A DNA stretch of 64,000 nt from Opitutia bacterium UBA7350 (lineage in GTDB: Bacteria > Verrucomicrobiota > Verrucomicrobiia > Opitutales > Coraliomargaritaceae), in the NCBI GenBank assembly GCA_949524905.1, contig CATINC010000005.1, positions 124,001 through 188,000 on the forward strand, read 5' to 3'. A model generated the notes under the pieces. That model had not been told where the DNA came from, searched no databases, and worked only from the letters and a program-made list of their open reading frames with translations. A program made the position numbers and the translations under genes. This document shows positions 8,234-16,036 of this stretch, in pieces. Position 1 is the first letter of the stretch. Every line of letters begins with the position of its first letter.

Positions 8234-8842
8234 ATGGTCGGCCTCGCCGCCGCATCCACCGCCATCGGCACCAGCGCAGATGCCGCCATGAATCAAGCCG
8301 TGAATATTCCCGCCGGGGGGCTTACCTCGCCAGCAACAAATGGAGCTGTCAATTGGGATATCGATGGCAATGGGAGCAATGATTTTGCCTTATATGCTTT
8401 CGGTGCATCAGTTCTTTTGACAAATCGAGATGCTCAAGTTGCGGTCAACAACAGTTTTGACATTTTAAAATTAAGCGCGGGTCAGCAAGTCGGCACTACT
8501 GGAGATGGTCTTAGATTCGGATCTGCTGGTAATTTTTTTACAGTGATAAGAGCCAACACCCTTATTGGGGCCGGTATGGATGCCGCTGATTGGTCTGTTG
8601 GGGATACGGGCTATATTGGTTTCCGATTCGATATCAGTGGTGCTACCCATTATGGCTGGGCAAGCATAACCCTTTCCAGCACGGCAGCGCAGTTCACCAT
8701 CAACGATGCATGGTATGAAGATGTCGCCGGTCAAGCCGTGACAGTTGGTTCGACCGTCCCCGAACCGGCTCACATCGCACTCGGCCTCGGCGCGCTCACG
8801 CTCGGTGCTGCCGGACTGCGCCGCATGCGTCAAGCCGCCTAA
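8234..8842 (+). CDS. Small PEP-CTERM anchored exported protein
   Basis: 202 residues from the ATG at 8234. The C-terminus has VPEPAHIALGLGALTLGAAGLRR: a PEP motif, a hydrophobic helix and a basic tail, the sorting signal handled by an exosortase. Between is a beta-rich, Gly/Ala/Asp-rich domain with WDIDGNGSNDFAL and a GYIGFRFD...YGWASI segment often seen in PEP-CTERM proteins of Verrucomicrobiota. From this ATG the signal peptide lacks a basic n-region. The codons just upstream (from 8210: ATT then KKSNIKE) would supply one, so the true start may be a non-AUG codon at 8210. A terminator follows. No exosortase gene is in the window. Function unknown. Confidence 0.7.
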   Translation: MVGLAAASTAIGTSADAAMNQAVNIPAGGLTSPATNGAVNWDIDGNGSNDFALYAFGASVLLTNRDAQVAVNNSFDILKLSAGQQVGTTGDGLRFGSAGNFFTVIRANTLIGAGMDAADWSVGDTGYIGFRFDISGATHYGWASITLSSTAAQFTINDAWYEDVAGQAVTVGSTVPEPAHIALGLGALTLGAAGLRRMRQAA

Positions 8843-8879
8843 TTTTATTAGCAGAAGCTAAGGTTAGTAATATATAGAT

Positions 8880-8923
8880 CCCCTGTCGGTAGTTTTTGCA
8901 TTCTACGGGCAGGGGATTTTTTG
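8880..8923 (+). terminator. Rho-independent terminator after the PEP-CTERM gene
   Basis: CCCCTG at 8880-8885 pairs with CAGGGG at 8910-8915, with an inner GGTAG/CTAC pairing, and the stem is followed by TTTTTT at 8917-8922. Polarity fits the plus-strand gene ending at 8842. It would not work for the minus-strand proC, as there is no T-run on that side. Confidence 0.8.
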
Positions 8924-8951
8924 TGCCTTTTGTGCCTTTAGGGAGTTGGTT

Positions 8952-9761
8952 TTAGTTTTCTTCAGCGAGTTGGATGGAACGGTCGCAGGCGGCATGGAGG
9001 GCTTTTTGAATGAGTTGACGGAAGTCGTGATCTGAGAGGACTGCTAGAGCGGCGGCGGTGGTGCCGCCTTTTGAGGTGACGGCGTCGCGGAGGGTTTCGG
9101 GGTCTTGCTCGCTCTGAATTAAGAGAGCGGCGGCGCCATGAACGGTGTGGAGGGCGAGGGAATGGGCGAGGAGGGGGTCGAGTCCGAGTTGTGTACCGGC
9201 GTCGCGGAGGGCGGCGGTAAATTCAAAGAGGTAAGCAGGTCCAGAGCCAGAAAGAGCGGTGACTGCGTCGAGCTGGGATTCTTCAACTTGGTGGTAATTA
9301 CCAAGGGCGTTGAGAATGGTTTTGACGCGCTGGTCGTCTTCGAGGTCAAGTTTCTGGGCGGGGGTGTAGGCGGTGATGCCAGCGCCGATTTGCCCGGGGG
9401 TATTGGGCATGGAGCGGATGATGTTACGGGCGCTGGGAAAACGAGATTGAAGTTTTTTTAGGGGGGTGCCAGCGAGGATGGAGAGGATAAGTTTATCTTT
9501 TGTTGCTTCTGCGAGGGAGGGGTCGATCTGGTTGAGTTGTTGGGGTTTGCAGGCAAGGACGAGGGTGTGGGCAGTCTTGAGGGCGGGGGTGAGCTCGGAC
9601 AGGTAGGTGATACCGGTGGCTTCGGCGAGTACGGATCCGGTGGGATCATCGCCACAGGTGCAGGCGATTTGGGCGGGGGTGTAGTGTTTATTTTTGATGA
9701 GGCCGTTAATGATGGCGGCGGCCATGCGTCCGGCTCCGAGAAATGCGATTTCGATTGGCAT
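8952..9761 (-). CDS. proC: Pyrroline-5-carboxylate reductase
   Basis: 269 residues, normal for ProC. It makes L-proline from pyrroline-5-carboxylate with NAD(P)H. The N-terminal Rossmann motif is FLGAGRMAAAIINGL. The C-terminal dimerisation domain contains the family signature SGSGPAYLFEF and DAVTSKGGTTAAAL, which lines the substrate pocket. It sits 6 bases after the RDD-family gene on the same strand. The sequence is GC-rich compared with the neighbouring intergenic DNA. Confidence 0.95.
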   Translation of the reverse strand: MPIEIAFLGAGRMAAAIINGLIKNKHYTPAQIACTCGDDPTGSVLAEATGITYLSELTPALKTAHTLVLACKPQQLNQIDPSLAEATKDKLILSILAGTPLKKLQSRFPSARNIIRSMPNTPGQIGAGITAYTPAQKLDLEDDQRVKTILNALGNYHQVEESQLDAVTALSGSGPAYLFEFTAALRDAGTQLGLDPLLAHSLALHTVHGAAALLIQSEQDPETLRDAVTSKGGTTAAALAVLSDHDFRQLIQKALHAACDRSIQLAEEN

Positions 9762-9767
9762 AGGGCG

Positions 9768-10388
9768 TTAGCTTTGGGTGTAGGGTTCGTTTTTTAAATA
9801 TTTTTCGTCGATGACGGCGGTGCGTGCGATGAGGTCGTGGCCTAATTGTCGGCGTGCGTTGAAGCAGAGGGCGATGAGGTTGGCGATGAAGCAGATGGGG
9901 AAGAGAAAGAAGCAGGCGGCGGTTTTTACGCCTGCGCGAAGGAAGGCGGCTAAGGGGTTTAAGGCACCGAGGGTGAGCGTGCTGACAGTGCGGAGACGGC
10001 AGGCGCGTTTGCCAAGGGAACCGGCGAGGAAAATTTCACCGAGTCCAAAGTAGGCCCAAAAGATGAGGAGTTGAATTTCGGAAGCGTGGCGAAGAGCGGC
10101 AAGGAGGTCTTTGCCAGGTCTGGGCATGGTTTCGATTGTGGACTCAGTGTTTTGTAACCACTGGAGGAGCTGTTCGGTCCATGCGTTGAATTCAAGGAAG
10201 ATGCCGGGGTGAGATGCGGGGAGGATGATTTTCCAGATAAGGATGGTAGCAATGGCGAGGCAGAGGACAAAGTCTAAGATAAAGGCGAGGATGCGAATAC
10301 CCATGTGCGCTGCTGGCATGGGGCCATCGTCCGCAAGGATGGTTTCTAAGACTGTGCTCGGTTTTGATTTTTTTGGATGATCGCTCAT
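9768..10388 (-). CDS. RDD-family membrane protein
   Basis: 206 residues from the ATG at 10388 (MSDHPKKSK). The frame is open to 10463, but that part overlaps the end of folD and is not used. The protein has three to four hydrophobic segments: about 30-55, 110-130 and a pair near 150-180. It carries the short RDD-domain signature with a conserved Arg in the first segment (GIRILAFILDFVLCL) and a GKRACRLR element after the second. The domain is found in poorly characterised membrane proteins, some linked to ion or compatible-solute transport. The specific role here is unknown. Confidence 0.7.
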   Translation of the reverse strand: MSDHPKKSKPSTVLETILADDGPMPAAHMGIRILAFILDFVLCLAIATILIWKIILPASHPGIFLEFNAWTEQLLQWLQNTESTIETMPRPGKDLLAALRHASEIQLLIFWAYFGLGEIFLAGSLGKRACRLRTVSTLTLGALNPLAAFLRAGVKTAACFFLFPICFIANLIALCFNARRQLGHDLIARTAVIDEKYLKNEPYTQS

Positions 10389-10404
10389 GGGACTCGCGAG
10401 GAAG

Positions 10405-11283
10405 CTAGACTTTGTTTTGGGCGAGTTTGAAGGCGCGGAGGGTGTTGTGCATGAGCATGGCAACGGTCATCGGGCCGACTCCACCTGGAACCGGAGTCAT
10501 GTGACTTGCGATGGGGCTGAGGGCATCGAAATCGACATCGCCAACCAAGCGGTAGCCACGAGGGGCATCGGAGTCTTCAAGGCGGTTGATGCCTACGTCG
10601 ATGATCACCGCACCGTCTTTGACCATGTCTGCAGTTACGAAATGGGGGCGTCCAATTGCGGCGATCAGGAGGTCGGCTTGTCGAGTAATTTTGGGTAGGT
10701 CGGTGGTACGCGAATGGCAAACGGTGACGGTGGCATTGCCTGGGAGCGCTTTACGCATCATGAGAAGGGCAGCGGGTTTGCCTACGATTTGACTGCGACC
10801 GAGCACCACCACGTGTTTGCCTTCGGTCTCGATTTTACTGCGGGCGATTAATGCTACGATCCCAGCGGGGGTGCAGGCGACAAAACCAGATTCGTCTTCC
10901 TGGCAAAGTTTGCCAATGTTAACAGTATTGAAACCATCGACGTCTTTGTGGGGAGCAACGCGGTTGAATATTTCGGTTTCATCAAGATGTTTTGGGAGGG
11001 GCGCCTGCACAAGGATGCCGCTGATGTCTGGATCGGCATTGAGGGCATCAATTTGCCCAAAGAGGGTATCGCGGGAGACATCAGACGGGAATAGATGGAG
11101 CTGGCTCCCGATGCCGATACGGGCGGCAGTCTTTTCTTTTTTTCGGACGTAGGAGACTGAGGCGGGATCTTCACCGACGCGGATAAAGGCCACGGCGGGC
11201 TTTGAACCGGTGAGCGCGCCAACTTTGGCGGTGAGTTCTTCAATGATGGATTCTGCGATGGCGTTGCCGTCGATGCGTTGCAT
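10405..11283 (-). CDS. folD: FolD bifunctional methylenetetrahydrofolate dehydrogenase/cyclohydrolase
   Basis: 292 residues, full length. It interconverts 5,10-methylene-, methenyl- and 10-formyl-tetrahydrofolate. [12 protein letters not shown] includes the catalytic Tyr and Lys. [14 protein letters not shown] and the NADP-binding [19 protein letters not shown] and [14 protein letters not shown] motifs are all present. It lies between rluB and the RDD gene on the minus strand, with short gaps on both sides, so the four minus-strand genes from rluB to proC are probably one transcript. Confidence 0.96.
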   Translation of the reverse strand: MQRIDGNAIAESIIEELTAKVGALTGSKPAVAFIRVGEDPASVSYVRKKEKTAARIGIGSQLHLFPSDVSRDTLFGQIDALNADPDISGILVQAPLPKHLDETEIFNRVAPHKDVDGFNTVNIGKLCQEDESGFVACTPAGIVALIARSKIETEGKHVVVLGRSQIVGKPAALLMMRKALPGNATVTVCHSRTTDLPKITRQADLLIAAIGRPHFVTADMVKDGAVIIDVGINRLEDSDAPRGYRLVGDVDFDALSPIASHMTPVPGGVGPMTVAMLMHNTLRAFKLAQNKV

Positions 11284-11308
11284 GGTGAATGGCTTGGGTT
11301 GAGTGAGG

Positions 11309-12049
11309 TTAACGGGAATTTACAAAGAGGCGTTCGATTTCTTTTTGTCTTAGTATTTTGATACCGCCTTTGGGCATCCCTTTCAAGATCATCTGGCCAA
11401 TTTGTGTGCGAACGAGTTTTTTCACAAAATATCGGTTTGCTTCAAAGAGGCGTCGAATTTCACGTTTTTTGCCGTGATGGAGGTGAACTTCGAGTCGGCG
11501 GGCATGGCCTTCACCGACTTCCGGGGCAGGAATGACTTTTTCCGCCTGGAGCAATTCCCCTTCGTCTTCAACTCCATTGAGGAGTTTTGGAATGTCGGCT
11601 TTGATGAAGTCTCGGTGGAGAACGACTCGGTATTTTTTGATGATTTGGCTGCTTGGATGGGTCAGGCGGTGGGCGAGGTCGCCGTCGTTGGTAAGGACGA
11701 GCAGGCCTTCGCTGTCCTTATCGAGGCGGCCGGCGCAGAACATTCGTTGTCTTTGGAGGTCTGGGGGAAGAAGTTCAAAGACGGTTTGCCCGCCGTGGGG
11801 ATCGGAATTTGTGCAGAGGAAGCCCTTAGGCTTGTTTAGAACGAGGGTGATCGGTCGGGTTGATTCTTTTGAAAGGGGTTTTTTATTTACAAAAATTGCG
11901 TCCTCGGGGAAGCCCTTGTCACCCAGTTCAGCAATTTTGCCGTTGTGGCGAACTTTACCGTCTCGGATGAGCGCTTCCGCTTCACGTCGTGAGCAAAGCC
12001 CTGTATGAGCGATAATTTTTTGTAGGCGTTGAGCTTCCGGTTCTGGCAT
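11309..12049 (-). CDS. rluB: RsuA/RluB-family 23S rRNA pseudouridine synthase
   Basis: 246 residues. An N-terminal S4 RNA-binding domain (about 6-55, [18 protein letters not shown]) is followed by a TruA/RsuA-type catalytic domain with [17 protein letters not shown], where the Asp after RL is the catalytic nucleophile, and [14 protein letters not shown]. It isomerises a uridine in rRNA. The strongest likeness is to RluB (Helix 89/90 of 23S rRNA), but RluE/RluF/RsuA paralogues cannot be excluded, so the symbol is a best guess. It is the first gene of the minus-strand group that includes folD and proC, with its promoter in 12050-12182. Confidence 0.85.
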   Translation of the reverse strand: MPEPEAQRLQKIIAHTGLCSRREAEALIRDGKVRHNGKIAELGDKGFPEDAIFVNKKPLSKESTRPITLVLNKPKGFLCTNSDPHGGQTVFELLPPDLQRQRMFCAGRLDKDSEGLLVLTNDGDLAHRLTHPSSQIIKKYRVVLHRDFIKADIPKLLNGVEDEGELLQAEKVIPAPEVGEGHARRLEVHLHHGKKREIRRLFEANRYFVKKLVRTQIGQMILKGMPKGGIKILRQKEIERLFVNSR

Positions 12050-12182
12050 AGATGCACTTCAGTTCAGAGGAGGCGGGGTTGTCAATGTTGCGGAAAGGTA
12101 ACATTCATGCTTGCCCTCACTCGGGTTTATAAAAAGAACTGGTAATGTCGGTGATCATGCCGATCACACACGATATTGACCT

Positions 12183-12929
12183 ATGACAGAAGCAAGTGAA
12201 AAAAAAGTAGCCTTGGTGACCGGAGCGGGTCGTGGAATTGGAAAAGCCATAGCAGAAAGTCTGGCTAAAGCGGGGCATCATGTGATTTGCGTGAGTCGTT
12301 CGGAAAGTTCTTGCGGTGCGGCGGCGGAATCGATCCTTTCGGATGGCGGTTCGGCAGAGAGTCGAGCAGTGGATGTGGCGGATCGTGCGGCTATTGAGGC
12401 TGCCAGTGAGGCTTTTATTGAGGCACACGGCACGGTGGATATTTTAGTTAATTGCGCGGGGATCACTCGAGACGGATTGTTATTTCGGATGTCGGATGCC
12501 GATTGGGACGATGTCATAGCGACAAATTTAAGCAGTGTCTTTGCATGGAGCAAGTACCTGGCACGACCGATGACTCGTAAGCGCTGGGGTCGGATCATCA
12601 ACATTTCCTCCGTGATTGGATTGATGGGAAATGCCGGGCAGGCGAATTATGCCGCCACAAAGGCCGGTATCCATGGCTTAACCAAAAGTTTGGCAAAAGA
12701 ATTTGCAGCCCGCAATGTCACCGTAAATGCGGTTGCTCCCGGTTTTATTGCCACGGATATGACGGCTGAATTAAACGAGCAGCAACAGGAGGCCATCGTG
12801 GGGATGATTCCCCTAAAGCGTATGGGTGCCCCGTCCGATATTGCTGCAATAACTCGATTTCTAGCCAGCGAAGATGCCGGCTTCATCACCGGTCAAGTTT
12901 TTACAGTTGACGGTGGCATGGTGATGTGA
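12183..12929 (+). CDS. fabG: 3-oxoacyl-ACP reductase FabG
   Basis: 248 residues. Short-chain dehydrogenase of fatty-acid elongation (reduces 3-oxoacyl-ACP with NADPH). TGAGRGIGKAIAESL is the cofactor loop, NCAGITRDGLLFRM is typical FabG, and the Ser-Tyr-Lys triad lies in NISSVIGLMGNAGQANYAATKAG. The C-terminus GFITGQVFTVDGGMVM is also standard. It starts a three-gene group fabG-acpP-fabF on the plus strand, so the name is well supported by context. Confidence 0.95.
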   Translation: MTEASEKKVALVTGAGRGIGKAIAESLAKAGHHVICVSRSESSCGAAAESILSDGGSAESRAVDVADRAAIEAASEAFIEAHGTVDILVNCAGITRDGLLFRMSDADWDDVIATNLSSVFAWSKYLARPMTRKRWGRIINISSVIGLMGNAGQANYAATKAGIHGLTKSLAKEFAARNVTVNAVAPGFIATDMTAELNEQQQEAIVGMIPLKRMGAPSDIAAITRFLASEDAGFITGQVFTVDGGMVM

Positions 12930-12972
12930 AACTTCCTTTGAATAAATCCAACAACCTAGTATAACAAAAAAC

Positions 12973-13227
12973 ATGTCTGATCAAACCATCGAACAACGCG
13001 TAACGACGATCATCGTCGATCAACTCAATGTAAATGCGGAACAGGTGACTCAGGAAGCCTCATTCCTTGACGATCTAGGAGCCGATTCGCTCGACACCGT
13101 CGAGTTAATCATGGCTTTTGAAGAAGAATTTAAGGACGAGGTCGATGGCGAAATTCCTGAAGAGGATGCTGAGAAGCTTCAAACGGTAGGCGATGTGATC
13201 AAATACATCACCGAAAAAGCTGGCTAA
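12973..13227 (+). CDS. acpP: Acyl carrier protein
   Basis: 84 residues, acidic, with the phosphopantetheine attachment serine in [18 protein letters not shown] (Ser at about residue 39). It carries growing acyl chains for FabG and FabF encoded on either side. It ends with a clear hairpin terminator at 13254-13283, so a good part of transcription stops before fabF, as is usual for this highly expressed gene. Confidence 0.97.
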   Translation: MSDQTIEQRVTTIIVDQLNVNAEQVTQEASFLDDLGADSLDTVELIMAFEEEFKDEVDGEIPEEDAEKLQTVGDVIKYITEKAG

Positions 13228-13253
13228 AGCCTACAAGCAATTTGAAAGATTTC

Positions 13254-13283
13254 CTAAGCCGCATTTTTTGCGGCTTAGTTTTT
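13254..13283 (+). terminator. Rho-independent terminator after acpP
   Basis: CTAAGCCGCA (13254-13263) pairs perfectly with TGCGGCTTAG (13269-13278) around a five-T loop and is followed by TTTTT. Ten base pairs without mismatch. The stem on its own would also work in reverse, but no gene needs it there. Confidence 0.88.
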
Positions 13284-13378
13284 ACTGGATATCCATGTCG
13301 CCTAAAGTGACATTTGAATATCGACAAGCCCTCAGGATATAGGGTTAAATCCACACAAGCCTATAAACTTATAGTCAT

Positions 13379-14638
13379 ATGGAAAATGAGCGTCAAAATA
13401 ACCGTGTTGTCATCACTGGCATCGGCACCCTTGCATCTCTGGGAACCGGAATCGAACCCTTTTGGAATGCCCTCTTAGAAGGTAAGAGCGGCATTGATAC
13501 GGTCAGTTTTTTTGACATCACGGATTATCCTTCAAAGGTGGGTTCTGAGGTTCGCAATTTTGATGCCGGTGAATACATGGATCCCAAAGAGGCACGACGA
13601 AATGACCGCTATACCCAATTCGCAGTGGCGGCTTCTAAATTAGCCTTAAAGGATGCACAGCTTGACTGTTCCGTGCCGGATCCCGAACGTTTTGGGGTTT
13701 TGGTGGGTTCCGGCATTGGCGGAATGAACACGATCCAGCAGCAGAGTTTTCGCTTATTTGAGAAAGGACCACGCAAGGTGTCTCCCTTTATGATCCCTTC
13801 TTTGATTGCTAACATTGCCAGCGGCGTAGTTGCAATCGAGACGGGTGCTCGTGGTCCCAATTACGGCATTGTCAGTGCCTGCGCATCGGGGACACACAGC
13901 ATCGGTGAATCTTTCCGGATCCTGCGAGATGGTGATGCCGACGTCATGTTGGCGGGTGGCAGTGAAGCTGCTATAACAGAATTAGGCTATGCGGGATTTT
14001 GCTCGATGAAGGCTATGAGTACCCAATATAACGACGCACCTCAGACTGCCAGTCGTCCGTTTGATAGTGGCCGAGATGGGTTTGTGATGGGTGAGGGTGC
14101 AGGCGTGCTTCTGCTTGAGACGCTTGAACACGCACAGGCTCGTGGGGCAAGAATTTATTGTGAAGTTTCAGGATACGCTGCCAGTTGTGATGCTTTCCAC
14201 ATTACTTCACCAGACCCTGAAGGCAAAGCGTTATCAACTGCTATCAAAAAGGTAATTCGTGAAGCAGGGCTTAAGTTAGAGGATGTCGATTACATCAATG
14301 CCCACGGCACCTCTACTCCTTATAACGATAAATTTGAAACAAACGCCATTAAGATCGCACTCGGTGATCACGCCTCTAAAATTATGGTCAGTTCCACAAA
14401 ATCCATGACGGGTCACTTACTGGGTGCTGCTGGAGGGATCGAATCGGCGGTCTGTGCCAAGACTATTCACGAAGGCAAGGTTGCCCCCACAATCAATTAT
14501 AACGATCCAGATCCTGACTGCGATCTCGACTACGTACCCAACACCATGCGAGCCGCGGATGTTAAAGTGGCGATTTGCAACAATTCAGGTTTTGGCGGTC
14601 AGAACGCTACAATCCTATTCAAAAAGTTAGAAGCCTAA
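13379..14638 (+). CDS. fabF: 3-oxoacyl-ACP synthase II FabF
   Basis: 419 residues. Elongating condensing enzyme that joins malonyl-ACP to acyl-ACP. The Cys-His-His site is visible: Cys in VSACASGTHSIG (about residue 166), His in NAHGTSTPYND (about 310) and His in STKSMTGHLLGAAGG (about 347). The C-terminal NNSGFGGQNATILF is the usual end. It lies 95 bases beyond the acpP terminator, so it may have its own promoter in 13284-13378. It ends 32 bases from the convergent ribBA. Confidence 0.96.
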   Translation: MENERQNNRVVITGIGTLASLGTGIEPFWNALLEGKSGIDTVSFFDITDYPSKVGSEVRNFDAGEYMDPKEARRNDRYTQFAVAASKLALKDAQLDCSVPDPERFGVLVGSGIGGMNTIQQQSFRLFEKGPRKVSPFMIPSLIANIASGVVAIETGARGPNYGIVSACASGTHSIGESFRILRDGDADVMLAGGSEAAITELGYAGFCSMKAMSTQYNDAPQTASRPFDSGRDGFVMGEGAGVLLLETLEHAQARGARIYCEVSGYAASCDAFHITSPDPEGKALSTAIKKVIREAGLKLEDVDYINAHGTSTPYNDKFETNAIKIALGDHASKIMVSSTKSMTGHLLGAAGGIESAVCAKTIHEGKVAPTINYNDPDPDCDLDYVPNTMRAADVKVAICNNSGFGGQNATILFKKLEA

Positions 14639-14670
14639 GGATTTTTTGCGGCAAACTTCAACGCAGTGGG

Positions 14671-15792
14671 TTATTGCGTGAGTTTGACCTGTTCGACAAT
14701 TTCTAAGCCGTAACCATCGAGTCCGATGACTTTGCGGTTTGTGCTGGAAAGGAGTCGGATTTTACTCAGCCCGAGGGCGACTAGAATTTGTGCACCGATG
14801 CCGTAATCACGGAAGTCCATTTTAGCTCGCGTAACCGTTTTAATGGCATTGCTGCCGTCTTTGCTTTGAACATGAATGCCGCCCTGGGCTTGCTCGATGT
14901 ACAGGAGGACGCCATGACCTTGTTCAGCAATACTTTGCAAAGCTTTTTCGAGTGCTTGGTAGCCGCTCATCCCTTTTGCCCGGAAAATATCGGTGAGAAG
15001 GTTTTCACTTTGAACGCGTACTAGAGTAGGTTTGTTACTCAATGCGCCCATGCTAAGAGCGAAGTGTTGGCGGTTATCAAGAATACTGCGAAAAACGTGA
15101 AGATCAAAGGTGCCGAAGTCGGATTCGAAAGGCTCAGTGAGCAGATGATCAACTAGGCGGTCACGAGTATGGCGGTATTCAATGAGATCTTTGATCGAAA
15201 TGAGCTTAAGGTCATGTTCTTTTTTGAAGCGGATGAGGTCTGGCAGGCGCGCAAGGGAACCGTCCTCATTAAGAATTTCACAGATGACCCCGCAGGGGTT
15301 GAGGCCTGCAAGTTGGGCGAGGTCGACGGCGGCTTCGGTATGACCCGCACGCTCGAGGACGCCTCCTGGTTTTGCGCGCAGTGGGAAGACGTGTCCTGGT
15401 TGCACCAGGTCTTCGGGCTGGGTTTGAGGGTTTGCGAGACAGCGAATGGTTTCTGCTCGATCGGTAGCACTGATGCCCGTCGTAATCCCTTCTGCGGCAT
15501 CGACAGAAACAGCAAAGTCGGTTTGATGAGATTCCCGGTTTTCGGCAGCCATGGGGCTGATGTTGAGACGGCGTAGTTGGGGACCGTGCATGGGCACACA
15601 AATGAGGCCTCGGGCGTGGCGGATCATGGTATTGACCGCCTCTGGGGTTACTTTATCGGCAGCAAAGATAAGGTCGCCCTCGTTCTCGCGGGCTTCATCA
15701 TCGGTTACAATGATAAGCTTACCCTCAGCGATATCTCGGACGGCATCTTCGATGGCATCAAAGGCATGAGTGGTATTTTCAGACTTGGGCAT
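14671..15792 (-). CDS. ribBA: RibB (DHBP synthase) fused to a degenerate RibA (GTP cyclohydrolase II) domain
   Basis: 373 residues. The N-terminal 200 residues are an intact 3,4-dihydroxy-2-butanone-4-phosphate synthase: DDEARENEGDLIFAADKVTPE, ARGLICVPM and AGHTEAAVDLAQLAGL hold the metal- and substrate-binding acids and histidine. The C-terminal half aligns with RibA but lacks its zinc site. The SEC and CDC cysteines are replaced (VRVQSENL and RAKGMSGYQAL), and the RQEGR loop reads EQAQGGI. This half should therefore be inactive as GTP cyclohydrolase II, and an active RibA must be encoded elsewhere. No FMN riboswitch is evident upstream. Confidence 0.9.
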   Translation of the reverse strand: MPKSENTTHAFDAIEDAVRDIAEGKLIIVTDDEARENEGDLIFAADKVTPEAVNTMIRHARGLICVPMHGPQLRRLNISPMAAENRESHQTDFAVSVDAAEGITTGISATDRAETIRCLANPQTQPEDLVQPGHVFPLRAKPGGVLERAGHTEAAVDLAQLAGLNPCGVICEILNEDGSLARLPDLIRFKKEHDLKLISIKDLIEYRHTRDRLVDHLLTEPFESDFGTFDLHVFRSILDNRQHFALSMGALSNKPTLVRVQSENLLTDIFRAKGMSGYQALEKALQSIAEQGHGVLLYIEQAQGGIHVQSKDGSNAIKTVTRAKMDFRDYGIGAQILVALGLSKIRLLSSTNRKVIGLDGYGLEIVEQVKLTQ

Positions 15793-16036
15793 AGCGTTCA
15801 GTTTATTGAAGTAAGACAGTGTTGCGTGAAAATCGATGGGGGCAAGAGCGGACTCAGGATTGACGGGTTGATTGCCTTAGGCTCTATGAATGGGCAAGGG
15901 TAAGACCATGGAAGCAGGCGCACGCGTCGTTCAGGTAGTTGCGAAAGCACTTCTATTGGGAATCCGGCAAAAGAGACGGGTTGATTTTCGGCTGGTCAGG
16001 GGGCACAGGTCAGGGTTTGCTCTACGAATATCTAAT

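Noticed and set aside
15793-15889. FMN riboswitch upstream of ribBA
   Set aside because: The 97-base leader is too short and has none of the conserved RFN helices.
15890-16036. Upstream extension of the LptC/LptA-like gene
   Set aside because: It precedes a clear signal peptide beginning at 16037; no export protein would keep 49 residues before it.
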